Assembly (NCBI RefSeq): GCF_010093595.1
Contig: NW_022985441.1
Location: forward strand, 1,171,838 to 1,235,837
Length of the DNA stretch: 64,000 bases
Direction of reading: 5' to 3'
From: Mytilinidion resinicola
Taxonomy: Eukaryota; Ascomycota; Dothideomycetes; Mytilinidiales; Mytilinidiaceae
Shown: in pieces, positions 9,687-21,703 of the stretch
Numbering within the stretch: position 1 is the stretch's first letter
How the letters are laid out: the number at the start of each line of letters is the position of its first letter
Program-made: the position numbers and the translations under genes
The notes under the pieces: model-generated
Database searches by the model: none
Told to the model about the DNA's origin: nothing
What the model saw: the letters and a program-made list of their open reading frames with translations, nothing else

Positions 9687-11946
9687 CGCCAGCTTCACTG
9701 CGATTTCTTGAGCATAGCACCATGGATATTGAGGCCGGAGCATTAAGAAAATCATGTAGTACATTCCCTTGTCGTCAGTCTGTGTATTGTTCTATCACTG
9801 CTGATGGCGCATATAAGGCATTCCAGAAATTGGTACATGCTATCCTGGGCCATGACCGTCTGAAGTGGCTCATGTTGTTCAACACAGTTGATTTCCCATC
9901 TCTTCCTGGCCCTGGAAAGCGTGTTAGGATACCACAGATCTCTGGCCAGACCATGTATCTATCTCCTTATTTAGAGGTTGAAAGGGGAGCACGTATTATA
10001 GAAATGGAGAGCAAATATCAAGGTGTATCTCTTAAACTCTTTTGAATGGGCGAAGACGCTCGGAAGATTAATGATGTGAAGGGGCTAGCGAGTGCACACA
10101 AGTGTGCAGCTATAACGGGATCCTAGCTATGACCAACGCGGCAAAGTAAGCCGTCAATGCTACTGTGAGAGTATCTGACTGCGAGATGCGGAAATAAAGT
10201 GCAAGTTATGACACCGCTTCCCAGGCGGAGATCTATAACAAGCTTGCTTCGAGTTTTTTCTTTATGTTCAACGGGCTTGCGCATGGAAATTAAAATTAGG
10301 GGGACGCAAAGCGTAATGGAGCGGGTTCAGCAGCATCACCAACCACCATACATGTATTAAGCAGTCTGTTGGATTATGACAATTACCCACAGCAATCACT
10401 GCAGGTAGCAAACAAGGCGCTCATGTATGTCCATAATGTTCGCGTTCTATCAGTTTTCAGATGCTACGGCCTGCAAATCAACACGGTTGGGTTGAATTCA
10501 ATTCGAAATGGTTTCAAGGAGCTCGGGGGTCGGAGTTGATGTTAGTCAGATCACTGAATCATACCGAAGTTCATCACTTCTCCGGTGCCGAACAGCCCTA
10601 TAGACAGATGGTGATACCGAGGAGGATAGGGGCTTAGTTGGATGGCCACGATACCCCAATGGAGAAAAGGACAACAGCCGACGCTACCTGGAGATGGCGA
10701 TGAGCATTATTGGACGAGGAAGGGTGTCTAATCCTCCATCGTTCGTTCTTCCATCGTATTTGAAGTTCTCCAACCGCACAACACAGCACTATCCCACAGA
10801 CGAGCAGCACTCCGGATGTTGCTCTCAGAGCCATTTCGAGTGACCGCTTCTGATTCGATGTGTTCACATCAATCCTCCAACTTCGTAACACAAATGCAGC
10901 CATTTATCAACGCGCGCACGTGGCGGTCATGTCCGTACGCAGTTTAAAACGGAAGAAAAGGATCTCGAGAACTACTATTAAGCACAGAGTCAATGTTTGT
11001 CAATATTCCCTCATCCACGAATGGGCTTTAACAGCGCTGAATCGACCACCGGGGTCCGGTCTAGGGGGTCAACTGAGCGTTGGAGCAGAGCTTGAGAAAA
11101 GAGAACAATGCTTGGAAGTAGGAAGGGAGAGCGAGACACTTAGCTAGCCCGAAGGTGCAGATGAGTGGAAGGGCTAGCGAGATAACGCTTCAGGAAGAAG
11201 TGCACAGGAACGGCAACCGACTCGACCAACGGGGCAAAGGCAGTAACGTCCCCTGCTTCCTTGCGTTGTGAATTGAAAGGGTGGAGAAGTTCCTTGTTCT
11301 TGTAGGGCGGGTCTGTCTCGCGTAAATATAGGTCCTTTCCAGCTTCCAACTGTTAGCTTTATCAAACTGTGAGAGTAAGAGGTCTCAGAGATAACTCCTT
11401 TTAGCCGAGCCACACTGTCACGTTACCAACACGGGCTATCATCGACGCCCGGTGAGTGATACTATGCAGCGGTACTACATGTCAGCGATAACAAGAACTC
11501 GGAACATGGGAGAGGGGTTAAATGAGCTGGTCGTGATATTCTTCCTCTTGATAGCTACAAAAGCAATCATGGAAAATCCAAGTTCGCCTAAAGGTACCAG
11601 AAAACTCAAAGAAAGCAAGCAAAAAAGATCATCAACAACGAAAGACTTAAAGGCAACGTCAACTAGACTATTCATCCCCCGGTCAAAGACGAGCGGACGA
11701 AAGTCCACTCCAAGAAGAAACGGTATCAGCGATTCGGAGAGAAGACCCCTATCTCGTGAGATGAGTTGGGTGTTAAGATTGCAAAATAGATACTGGATAG
11801 AAAAGATTGAATGAAAATAAACGCCAAAACAAAACGCATCCACATATTCCTTCGTCGTGACAACATGGTCAGGCATTAGATTGAAGACTGTATAGATACT
11901 CCTCTTTCATCGACGCCGTAAGTTCGTAAGCGTGACGTTGCGTTAT
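9687..11946. other. Intergenic region, at most a doubtful small frame
   Basis: Apart from the uncertain frame at 9722-10045, I see no supported gene. Overlapping open frames of 120-133 codons occur on both strands near 11450-11880. They lack family resemblance and may be 3' untranslated sequence of the coiled-coil gene that ends at 11947. Confidence 0.5.
9722..10045 (+). CDS. Hypothetical 107-residue frame
   Basis: An ATG-started open frame begins 36 bases after the stop of F-box-like copy B. The product has no family resemblance that I recognise. Codon use looks less GC-rich at third positions than the genuine genes nearby. It may be a chance frame, a remnant, or part of the 3' untranslated region of copy B. 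Confidence 0.2.
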   Translation: MDIEAGALRKSCSTFPCRQSVYCSITADGAYKAFQKLVHAILGHDRLKWLMLFNTVDFPSLPGPGKRVRIPQISGQTMYLSPYLEVERGARIIEMESKYQGVSLKLF

Positions 11947-13709
11947 TCAGAAGAACATCTCCTTAATGCCAACAACTCGCTTAGGAGAGCTGCGACGGCG
12001 ATTGGGGGACGGAGTATGCTTGCGTCTGCGGACCCAGGCATAGTCTGGCTTGTCGTGGGTGACGCGCTCTTCGATCAAGAGACGATTGGTGCCACGTGAT
12101 CGTAGCCGGCGGGTGTGCTCGAACAGGATGTCAGTCTCATTAGCGTCCATTTCACGGAGGATAATGATGTAGTCGCGGTTGGTCTAGATTGAGGGTCAGT
12201 GAAGGACGATATAGCGTAGGTAGAAATGACTTACGGTATCGTATTCCCAGGGAATGTCGTAGTACATCAATGTCTCAGTGGCGATGTGGTCCTTGTGAAC
12301 CTTAATGTACGTCGGTTGATGTGTTAGATGCACTGGGTTGATGGGAGCAAGGCCGACCTGAAGCTCCTTGGCCTTTTCGGGCTTGATCATGGCCTGGATC
12401 TGGTTTTCCTGAAAGCCGAACTGAGCAAGACGCTGTCTCATCTGAGCCTCGAGTTCCTCCTCCTGCTTCTTCTTCTTAGCTTTCTCCTCCTCTTCTTTAG
12501 CCTTCTGCTTTTGAAGGAAAGCCTCCCACTCGGCCTTCTCTTTGTCTTCCTGCTTCTTCCTCTCCATCTCAAGCTGGAAGATAAGCTCCTCTTTCTGCTT
12601 CTTAGCCTTTGCCGCGTCATCCGACTTCTTCCTTTCATACTCCATAATGGCGAGGTCGCGAGCCGCCTTCGCTTCAGCCTCCTCCTCGGCCTTCTTCTTG
12701 TTGTAGGCATCGAGAGTACGCTGTTTTTGCTCTTTGGCCTCCTTCTCTTGTTGCTCTATCTTTCGAGTATTTTCAGCAATAATGCGTTTCCGCTCTTCTT
12801 CTTGGTCTTTCGCTCGCTGTTCCCTCTTCCTCTCCTCTCTCTCCTGCTTCAGCTCCCAATCCTTCTTGAGACGCTCCTCTTCCGCCTTGAGGTCTCTCGC
12901 TTGCTGCTCCCTCTTCCTCTCCTCCCTCTCCTGTTTCAACTCCCAGTCCTTCTTGAGGCGGCTCTCTTCTGCCTTGATACGAGCCTCTTCCTCATCGCGC
13001 TCAGCCTTGTCTCTCATATATTTCAGCTCCATCTTCTTCTTGATAATCTCCTCGCGCTTTTCCTGCTGTAGCCGCTCCTCGGCCTCCTTCAGCCGCTCCT
13101 GGGCAAGCTGAAGTTGCCAGTGCTCCTCCTCACTATGGCGGCCTCGCGATTGCGAATGGGAATGGGATGGTGAGTGGTGGTCATGGTGGTCGTACTCCCG
13201 ATCACGGCCACGGGAGCGTCCCCGCCCTCGTGCCACTTCTAGACGAAGCTCGGCCATCTCCTCTTCCAGCGCCCACTGATCTTCAACACGGAGAGGGCGA
13301 CCGGCGCGGGGGCTTGGACGGGGGCTTGGCATGGGGCTCTTTTGCTCAGAGCGCATGTTCGGGTTGCTATCATTGTCGAGAGTGGTCGTGTTGTAAATGG
13401 TGACATTGGGAGTCGGTGCATGGCCCTGTGAGCGGCTGCGGTGCAGGCCGGAGGTGAAGCCGCTCGTCTCGGGTGTCAGAAAAGTGCGCTCGCTGCGGCG
13501 AGGGTCGGGGATGGCTGGTCGGCGTGGTGGTGGGCGGACATGGCGGGCACCGCTGAGAAATGTCAGAACATGAAAAAGTAAGATGAAGAAAGGACACCGA
13601 CCTGGTCCAGCGGTCTGAATACCACTCGTCCTCCTCGTCCCAGTAGTCACTGGACATGGTTAGTATGGTTGACTCATGGTAGAGGAGGGGTATCGTACGC
13701 GGGAGGCAT
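11947..13709 (-). CDS. Coiled-coil protein with conserved fungal C-terminal domain
   Basis: Four exons, 13709-13699, 13649-13602, 13552-12235 and 12183-11947, give 537 residues. The first intron is inferred from a TACTAAC branch point just before CAG; a start at 13657 would give 536 residues instead. The N-terminus is acidic (DYWDEEDEW), followed by a Pro/Arg/Ser-rich linker. The middle 250 residues are a long charged Glu/Lys/Arg coiled coil containing two 29-residue repeats built on RLKKDWELKQERE. The C-terminus (YIKVHKDHI..ETL.YYDIPWEYD, then RDYIIILREM and LFEHTRRLR) matches a tail I recall from uncharacterised filamentous-fungal coiled-coil proteins. No enzymatic motif is visible. A structural role is inferred only from the coiled coil. 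Confidence 0.8.
12818..12991 (-). repeat. Two 87-base in-frame repeats
   Basis: Adjacent units starting at 12818 and 12905 encode two copies of a 29-residue coiled-coil module. The 87-base period keeps the frame, so copy number can change without breaking the protein. Confidence 0.75.
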
Positions 13710-15005
13710 GGTGGAGAGCGTTTGTCAGTCGCACAAGAAGCGTGATAAGTGACCAGACACTATGGGTTTTTTGAGAGTAAGAGTCTAAGCAGAAGAAACA
13801 AAAGAAGCAAAGAAGCAGCAAATAAGCAGCAAATGGAGGGTTTTGTGGGCAGAACTAGCCGCTAAAGCGGGCGACAGGCAGAAGCGCAGACGGAGGCTCG
13901 CACGCGCAACACGCAAGAGGCGGAGAGAAGAGGAGAAGAGCGGGAGCCAGCGTGATAAGGTGAGCAGTCGGAGGCACAAGTGTCCAGTGACTTTGGGGGC
14001 CAGAAGGCCATCCGGCGGGCGCTCGCCAGCTTTATGGCGGCGTGATGCCTGGGAGGGGTGGCACAGCTGCTCATGCATGGCGGCTCGAGATGCATTGGGC
14101 TGAGGACCCGTCCCACCACCCCCTCAGCGGCTGAAGGAGAAAGACGGTCAGCACCCCTTCAAAGCAGCAGCACCTGCAAGCTGCCGCCTTTCGCCCTGTT
14201 GCCTTGTCGCCTTGTCGCGCGCTTGCGCAGCCGTTTCACGATGTTGAGGATGCGCCTTTGAAGCGGGAGTTTGCTCGTTCTGACTCGCGGCGGGGCATTC
14301 TGTGCTCTATTTCCGTGCGGTGAAACGGCCCCGATTAGACACGCTAGCCCTCAGGCCCTCAGGCCTCCCACCTGCGACCTGTGCGGGCGTTAAAGCCCCG
14401 GGCCGGCGTGTAGGCCAGAGATTCAGGACAGCCGGCGTGGAAATGCTCTTCAGCCATAGTGATCGGCCCAGGCGGAGCACATGACGCCTTCTCCCATAAC
14501 AGCTGCCCATAGTCTCAGGTAGGATACCATGGGAACGACTTTTGAGACAGACCATGACCAAACAATTGTTGCCCAGACATGGCCAAGTCGATCGATCAGC
14601 CCGAGATGATGCCGGCACTAGAGCGAACCATGCGTGCCCACTGCCATGGATATAATCGCCTGTCCGCCAGAGCTCTACTCCGACGACCATCCTAATGCTG
14701 CATGGCTTCACGCAACAGTGATGTCTATCATAATCACCTCCGTGCGACTGCTCTGCAGCTGCTACTGCTTGAATTAGCGTGGTTAACCCAATATGGACGC
14801 CGTATGAATACGGCAGCACAGTCTCTTTATCGATGCTTGGTGTAAGACTTCAAGTGTGGTTTCGTTCGTTTTATCGACTCTTGCATGCTCACCAAACCGA
14901 TCGTCGGTTCGAAAAGATCTCTAGCAAGCGCTCCGCCAAGGACCATTTTCCACTTTATTGCAATACTCTTCCCTCTCCTTTGATTCGTAATCGACCACTC
15001 CGTAC
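13710..15005. other. Intergenic region, no gene seen
   Basis: Holds the leader and promoter of the coiled-coil gene, purine-rich on this strand from ~13790 to 13970, and the 3' side of Arp3. Short open frames on both strands have no family resemblance. Confidence 0.6.
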
Positions 15006-16601
15006 TTACGTGCTCCCTGGTCCGCCCAGCAACGCAAACCTTCGTACAATGCTAGGTCCAATCTCGTCGTACTCGGCCTTGGTATGGCAATAACTCTTAA
15101 ACTCCGGTGTCTGACCCAGCAAGCTGCCACCGAACCATGGGCCGTGTCTCTGCCGCTTATGACTGATGACTTGCACATCCAGCCCACCACTCTTTGCTCC
15201 ACTCCTTGCCTCCGACGCTGAGATGCGCGTCTTGACCAGGTGCTGGATGTCGCGCTGCAACCGCCGGCCAAAGTCCTTGTAGAGGGTGGAGCCACCAGAA
15301 AGCACAATGTTCTTGTAGAGTCCGCGTCGAACATCGATTGGCGACGTCTGGATGACAGTGTCGACGGTGTTGGGGAGAGGAGTGAGGAAGTCAGAGCTAT
15401 AGATTTCGGGATTGAAGAAAATCTCGGGGGCGAGGAAGCGCTCGTAGCCAACGTCGACTTCAACCGTTTTGCCGTTGGGGTACGAGACGGTGTGCTTGCG
15501 GAAGCGGTCCGCGGGCTCACGGTCGAACCGAGAAAACTCCTTGACGATGTCGGGACAGACGTAGCAGAACTCCTCCTTAATTCGTTCCGCGGTTTTCAGC
15601 GACGAGTCGGGCTCGCCGCGGTCACGGAGGAGGGATTGCACGAAGTAGGTGATGTCGCGACCGGCGATTGGAATGCTCTTGATGGAGCTGCCAATCACAT
15701 AGCCTTCCGCGACTGGAATGACGTGGGTAACACCCTCACCAGAATCGATGACAGTGCCGGTTAAGGATCGGTCCTGGACTTTGGATGATGTCCAGGAGGC
15801 GGCGAGAGCGAGAACAGCTTGAACAGCTATGTAGAGACCAGCGCAGTTGAACGACTCAAACATAATCTCGGCCGTGTTCTCGCGGTTTTCCGGGGGGTTA
15901 AGTGGCTGCGAGCACGTCAGGAGAGGTGACTGAAGGCTCAGTGACGAAGCTTACCGGCTCGGTGAGAAGGAAATGGTGATCCTCTGGCTCCACCCGTAGA
16001 TACTTGAATATCGAGTTCGACCAAAAGCGTTCCATGTGATCCTGTAGATCAATTAGCTACGCTCAATGCCTTTGCCTATGCAGTGTTCCTACCCAGTTTT
16101 CTATCTGTCCATGCCGTATAGGGTAATGGAGTCCGTATCCTATATTTCTCAGCACTTCCGTCCCGTTTCGCATTGTGACGTGACCACACACCTGGGCCAG
16201 ATGAAGCCGCGAGAGCCTCATCGCCTATGAAGAAGTCCAGATCCTCTGTCCCGCGCTTCCCAGACAGATGCCCTCCTGGCCCGGCTCCTCCCGTCAAAAA
16301 TGAGGGCTTGTTCGCAACCGCCGGCCTCCCTGATCCCGAGCCTCCTGCTCCACCTCCTGCGCTCTTCGTTGCGATCGCGGTTGGGAAGACGAAGGATGGC
16401 GAGTCGTTTCCAGCGAAGCCTGGCCGGGAGAATAAGTCAGGATTCCTAGGTCAGAGGGTGTGTTTCTCGGGGATGCGAACCTAGTTTCGAGTAGCCCGTA
16501 CCGCTGCACAGCAATTATAGTTAGTATGGGTAGCAGCGCGCAGACAAGCCTCGAGGATGCACTTACTTGTCCATGACAACGGCGGGGGTTTGGGACGCCA
16601 T
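15006..16601 (-). CDS. ARP3: Actin-related protein 3 (Arp2/3 complex)
   Basis: One of the two actin-like subunits of the Arp2/3 complex, which nucleates branched actin at endocytic patches and growing tips. Six exons: 16601-16567, 16503-16481 (23 bases), 16419-16192, 16139-16093, 16041-15955 and 15905-15006. Together they give 439 residues. Recognisable blocks in order: [25 protein letters not shown] (phosphate loop), [10 protein letters not shown], a Gly/Ser-rich insert, [60 protein letters not shown] (second phosphate loop), [21 protein letters not shown] and WFGGSLL. The Tyr in GTGYSKLG replaces the more usual Phe. The intron 2 donor is the weak GTTCGC, accepted because it alone restores the nucleotide-binding sequence. 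Confidence 0.95.
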
Positions 16602-17730
16602 CTTTGCTGCTACTCACGAGATAGGGGGAGTAAGAAGCAGCTCAGGAAGTCCCTCGAGTGGCGTGGCAGAGTAATTGGCAGCCTGGAGGGTCGTCGTCAG
16701 ACTGTCGGTGGTGATGTGCGAATGGAAATGGCCCCGCCCCAAGACAGCGGAGAGCGGCGGGCATCAGTGCACGGCCACAAATGGGGCTTGAGAGGCGTCT
16801 TCTTTGATCACTCGCTACCTATCTAGCACCTTCACGAGCACTGCTGAGGCATGAGCTTATTGCAAGAGACGAGACAGCTATAGCACGCTCACAACTGGCT
16901 GGGCGCTGCGAGAAGATGTATTACATCCTAATAGGTGGACGACTGCGCCCAAACAAGCTCTAAACAGGCACGGCAGCTCCTTCCTGCTGGCAGCATGGCA
17001 GTCTCAGATCAAGGGCGCCGTTTCTAAAGCTAGGTGCTCAGGCGTGGAGGAATCCTTATCTTGCACGGCGTCTGGTTCTGTACGCGGAAGGAGCCGTGGT
17101 GGCCACTCTCTCATCTCTCGTACGCGGCCAGCGAAGTTGAGTCTTTCGTCTTCACTGACCTCAACTCCTCCTCACGTCGCCCACATCACCAACCTCAACA
17201 TTTCCACATTGCTCTCTAGCAGCCCTAGCTGCTCCAACTCTCACTGGGCCATTGTCATTTCTTCAGCTATCCTCAATCCCTCAATTCCTCGAGCCTCCAC
17301 GCCTCTCTCCTCACTCCGAGTGCCCTCCGAACCGTGAAACTTGACGGCCAAGTCAACGAGACCACCTCTTCACATCCCAAGCTGTGCCTTCAGTCATGAC
17401 CACAATCCCAATCTGAACGCTCTCGATACTCACCTCTCGCCCACGCCGCCTTCTGCCTACCGTTGCCAACTGCTGAGGCTCTCGCCAGCTCTCCCAGCTT
17501 CGATCGAACGTCTCTCCATATCTTTGCTGTCTTAGCCGCCCCCAGCTCACACATTGCGAACCGAACAAGCCCAAGAGCCACCGACTCCGGTGGATCAGCT
17601 TAGAAACATAGACAAACTAAGCTCTAGCCTGAGAAGGCTCGTACGCAAACTCTCAGGACGAGACAAAGTCTACCAACTGGTACCTATATTGACAGACGGT
17701 GAAAGTTTAGAAGAATCAACAGGCGAAGGC
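16602..17730. other. Divergent promoter region, Arp3 / taspase
   Basis: About 1.1 kb between two divergent starts. 17150-17540 is CT-rich on this strand, typical of a fungal leader. The frame of the taspase gene stays open upstream of its first ATG back to about 17554 but contains no earlier ATG. Confidence 0.55.
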
Positions 17731-19888
17731 ATGTTTTCTCGGAGTCGTCCTCGCCATGGTGGGGACATTTCCGCCATCTTTGTGCATGCTGGTGCAGGCT
17801 ATCACAGCGTCCAGAACGAGTCTATCCATCTCCAGGCTTGCAATGAGTACGTGCGGCTTTCCTGAGCATTTGTCGTGGCAAAGCCTTCTATGCTTGCATT
17901 TTTCTTCCATTGGACATATACTAACAGATGGCAGTGCCGCTAAAGCTGCGATGATGATACTGCGTGCTGGAGGGACCGCTATTGATGCCGTCGAGATGGC
18001 CATCAAGGTCCTCGAGGATCGCGAGATTACGAATGCTGGGTATGGCAGCAATCTTGCTATGGACGGCGTCGTGGAGTGTGATGCTTCCATTGTGGACCAT
18101 CATGGGCGCAGTGGCGCCGTGGGAGCTGTCGCTCGTAGGTATATCCTCTTCAAGACCAACGGCAGGCACTGACTTTTCCACAGAGGTCAAGAATCCCATT
18201 TCCCTTGCGCGTCTTGTCCTTCAGCACACCACGAAGACTCTAACATTGCGTCGAGTTCCTCCAAACTTGCTGGTCTCTCAGGGTGCCACGGACTTTGCCT
18301 TCGAACAAGGAATGGGAGTTCTACCGCACGATGCCTTGGTCTCTCCGGCTGCAAAGGAAAGGTGGGTTCGGTGGCGAGAGGACCTTAAGCATGCGGAAAG
18401 AAGGGAGTTGAAGAAGGTGAAGGCCATGGAGGCTGCTCGAAAGTTCGATGATCCAGAAGAGGAGATCAGGAACAACATGAGATCTGAACATACTCGGAAC
18501 CTGTTGCAGAACAACTATGACGATCGCTCGGTGTCTCCTTCACTATCGGACGACGAATGGAAGACGCAAGCGTCTTCACCGAAGACAAATGCTTCGTCAC
18601 AGACCACGCCAGAATCTCCTCAAACTCCTCAGTCAGGGAGATCCGCCGAGTCGAATCAGTCAAGTCGGTCAGCTTCCTTGCAAGTCTTCACGGACCCGCG
18701 TGGCCCGCCTCCGTCGATACGTGAATCGTCCCGGAATGCTCTCATCAACAGTACCGAAACAGTACCAACTTTAGGCAATTTTCGTGCAGCGGCCCCGATG
18801 TCGACTCACTATGAAATGGACGATACAGCTATGAGCGATATTGACGATACAGCCGCGAATCATTGGACCGTAGGAGCTCGACCGGGGCACGGTTGGGGCG
18901 ACGGATCTTCTGGAGGCGAATCGGCAAGCTCTTCCGATGGGACCCTCCAGCTTCCATCGCTCACGCCCAGTCCTCCCCCTCCTCTCGCGTTGGAGACTCC
19001 GCTCTCTGATATACCAACTGAAGAATTGAAACCAGGTACACCCTCGCCGTTTGAAAACGCTATTGAGGCCTCATCCTTATCTGCTCCAAGAACTCTCCCC
19101 GTATCAAATGAACGAACAACGCACTCGTCAACAACATCTATCCCCATGGCACCATACGCATCTCCTCCGAGAACCTCTTCTCTTAGGGGACCTCCTTCTA
19201 AGGAAAAAGAAGACCATATCACAGACACTGTCGGGGCCATTGCTATTGATGCGTATGGTAATATTGCTTGTGGGGCTTCGTCCGGTGGTATCGGTATGAA
19301 ATATCGAGGCCGTGTTGGTCCAGCTGCGTTGGTAGGAGTTGGCGCAGCAGTCGTGCCAGTTAACGCCGAAGACAAGCTGAAAACGTGTGTCGCAACTGTC
19401 ACAAGTGGCACAGGTGAACATATGGCTACGACAATGGCAGCTACTGTATGCGCTGAGCGGCTGTATCATTCCAACAAGAAAGTGAAGGGCGGTGTCTTCG
19501 CAGAGACTCATGAAGACGAGGCTATCAAATCAATGATAGAGTCCGAATTCATGGGCACGTTCACCCTTACCACTTTTTTGATTCTTGCTAACTAGGAAAT
19601 CTCATAGGCCATCCTAGTGTCAAGAACAGCAACTCTGCCGGCGCAATTGGTATTCTCGGAGTGAAAAAGTCACGTGATGGCGTCTACCTTTACTTTGCCC
19701 ACAACACTGACTCCTTCGTAAGATACTCTCCTGGCCCTGGGCTGATCTCTTTGCTAATTGTGTTGATTTCCCAGGCGATTGCATCAATGCACTCCGATGA
19801 CTCGAAGCCGGTCTGTACTATGTCCCGGAGCAATGGCAACGGTTCCATTGCGCAAGGCGGACGTGCGATGCGTTATCGGAAGAAGTAG
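17731..19888 (+). CDS. Taspase-1 / asparaginase-2 family threonine protease
   Basis: An N-terminal-nucleophile hydrolase; the family self-cleaves before a Thr that then acts as the nucleophile. Five exons, 17731-17846, 17935-18134, 18184-19554, 19608-19717 and 19775-19888, give 636 residues. FVHAGAGYHS near the start, AGGTAIDAVE, GYGSNL, and KNPISLA are family blocks. The nucleophile is the Thr of TDTVGAIAID, near residue 454. It is followed by GGIGMKYRGRVG and a substrate-site-like TSGTGEHM. Between residues ~160 and 450 lies a long Ser/Pro/Thr-rich insertion, so the protein is much longer than the ~420 residues of human taspase. Intron 4 appears to be GC-AG. Cellular substrates in fungi are not known to me. 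Confidence 0.88.
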
Positions 19889-20569
19889 AGTACTCCAAGT
19901 GGCATCAAACCACGAGGCATTCAAAGCCTGACTTGGGAGGCTATCGCGTCCTATTGTCCCTCCTTTCCTGCCACTAAACTCTCATATATCCGTTTTTGTT
20001 CTTGGGATGTTCTGCCAGCCTTCTTTTGCCAGTCTTCAGCTTACTCTCCGTACTGCCTATTTTGCGATGCGATGGCGAGACGTCCACGTTGGTGTGACAG
20101 AGGAGGTATGGGCTGAAGGAGCTTTTCTATGTCCAGCGACAGCATTATGATGATGAGAGAGTGCATTGCAGGCGTTGTCCCTACTTTCACCACTTTCTCC
20201 TCCGGCTGCTCTCCTTTTCTCCTTCATTCTCCCTAGAAGTTCCTCATCCGAGACACCACAAGCGAGCGGTCACTGTGACACTGCGAACTTGATCTGTCGT
20301 CCTAGGTAGCTAGTAGGTTAGCTTTGCATAGCTCTACTACAACTACTACTCCAACTTTGACCCTTTCCTATCAGAATTTGATACTTAATAACGAATCGCA
20401 CCCAGTCTGGGCTTCAGACTATGCATATCAGAAGAGATTCCGCACTATTGTAATGAAGAGAGACTTTATTGGAGTTTTGACCCTTAACATTCCGATTGCC
20501 TTTTTTACGTCATTGAGACCGGAGACCATACATATAACCGCGCCTCCTCGCCCAATCTCAGAAGCCTAA
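19889..20569. other. Convergent intergenic region, no gene seen
   Basis: Shared 3' flank of the taspase gene (+) and the small membrane protein (-). No supported coding region. Confidence 0.6.
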
Positions 20570-21088
20570 CTACAAACTCCGCTTCGCCTCCTTATACCGC
20601 CCAAACCACTGCGGCTTCTTGAGGAACACAAACAGGCGCCACAAGAACGCCGGCCCAATCTGCTTCAACAAGCTCCACGCCGCATCCGGCGCGAACCCGC
20701 TCGCGGCGCCCGGCCCGTAGATGACCCACAGCGCCGTGCTCAGCATGCCGGCCTCGGCGCCGGCGAGCATCAGGTACGAGTAGGGGCGGCTCTCGATGGC
20801 GCCGCGGTTGTTGAAGACGCCGAAGACCATGGGGGCCGTCATGCCGAGGACGGTGACACCGTAGTAGCGGGACGCCATCTCCGCGACGGGCGTGATCTGG
20901 GAAGGGTTGGAGGCGAGGAGGCCGAGGAAGCTGGCTGGGTAGAAGAGGGCCCAGCCGGCGAAGGGGAGGTTGATGATGGACTCGAGGCCGAGGGCGACGC
21001 GGAGGATGGTGCCCGGGTTGGAGGGGTCGACCTCGATGGGGTCGGAGGTTAGAGAGGGCTGGCGGTAGAGTCCTAGGGAGGGAGCCAT
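20570..21088 (-). CDS. Small four-pass membrane protein, unknown
   Basis: Single exon, 172 residues. The start used is the ATG giving MAPSLGLYRQ; the open frame extends further upstream, but the 64 extra residues look like leader sequence. Four hydrophobic stretches are visible, at about residues 28-52, 70-93, 100-123 and 135-155, with a basic end (GRYKEAKRSL). Third positions are strongly G/C, supporting real coding. I do not recognise a family. No signal peptide is evident, so a multi-pass membrane protein of unknown location is the most that can be said. Confidence 0.7.
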   Translation of the reverse strand: MAPSLGLYRQPSLTSDPIEVDPSNPGTILRVALGLESIINLPFAGWALFYPASFLGLLASNPSQITPVAEMASRYYGVTVLGMTAPMVFGVFNNRGAIESRPYSYLMLAGAEAGMLSTALWVIYGPGAASGFAPDAAWSLLKQIGPAFLWRLFVFLKKPQWFGRYKEAKRSL

Positions 21089-21703
21089 GGTGGAGGAGGT
21101 GTGGGAAAGGTGATTGGAGAGATATAGGAGACGGTTGGTGAATTGATGGCGGGGATTCGGGATTGAGACGGAATTTAAAAAGACGGTTTGGAGCTTTGAT
21201 TTCAAAGAACAGTGGAAGGGAAAGCAAGTCAGATTTAAAGGATGCTCTCCTACATATAAGCTCCTCGGAAGGGCTGGCATCTAAGCTCCGAACAACCCTG
21301 GAATGGTTATGTACTTAGTCTGAAGTTGCCTGTAAAACCCCGACGCGGCCCGACTAGGGCACCCGCCCACCGATACATGTCCTGAGAAAGGCAGTGAGGA
21401 GGCTAGACGCATAGAGATGTTGATGTTGATGTCGTCCAGATAGATCGGTTGTCGTGGTGAAGGAAAGGTAGCCGGATGGCTTGGTGGTGTGTTCACATGC
21501 GAGCTGGTGGCGACGTCAGAGGCACCTTGAACTTTTCTACGCCTCCTAGGCCACCTCGCAAGCCACGCAATATGCTATACACAACCACCAGCTGCCAGTG
21601 CTTCCGTTCCCTCGTAGTATACTGAGGATAGCAGCATTATGGATCTTGTAAAAAACCTGCCGTACCCCAGTTATTCCACCTGCTAACCAGTTGCACAGGC
21701 TCC
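21089..21703. other. Divergent promoter region
   Basis: About 615 bases between the membrane-protein start (-) and the DDHD phospholipase start (+). Short open frames here have no family resemblance. Confidence 0.6.

Noticed and set aside
11452..11876. Overlapping 120- and 133-codon frames on opposite strands
   Set aside because: Mutually antisense, no family resemblance, lie just beyond the coiled-coil gene stop.
12328..13071. 247-codon plus-strand frame rich in Leu, resembling a membrane protein
   Set aside because: It is the antisense reading of the Glu/Lys-rich coiled-coil gene; Leu runs arise from CTT/CTC complement of GAG/AAG codons.
15240..15764. 174-codon plus-strand frame
   Set aside because: Antisense of the Arp3 last exon.
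17554..17730. Upstream extension of the taspase frame
   Set aside because: Frame is open but has no ATG before 17731; a TTG start is not expected in this setting.
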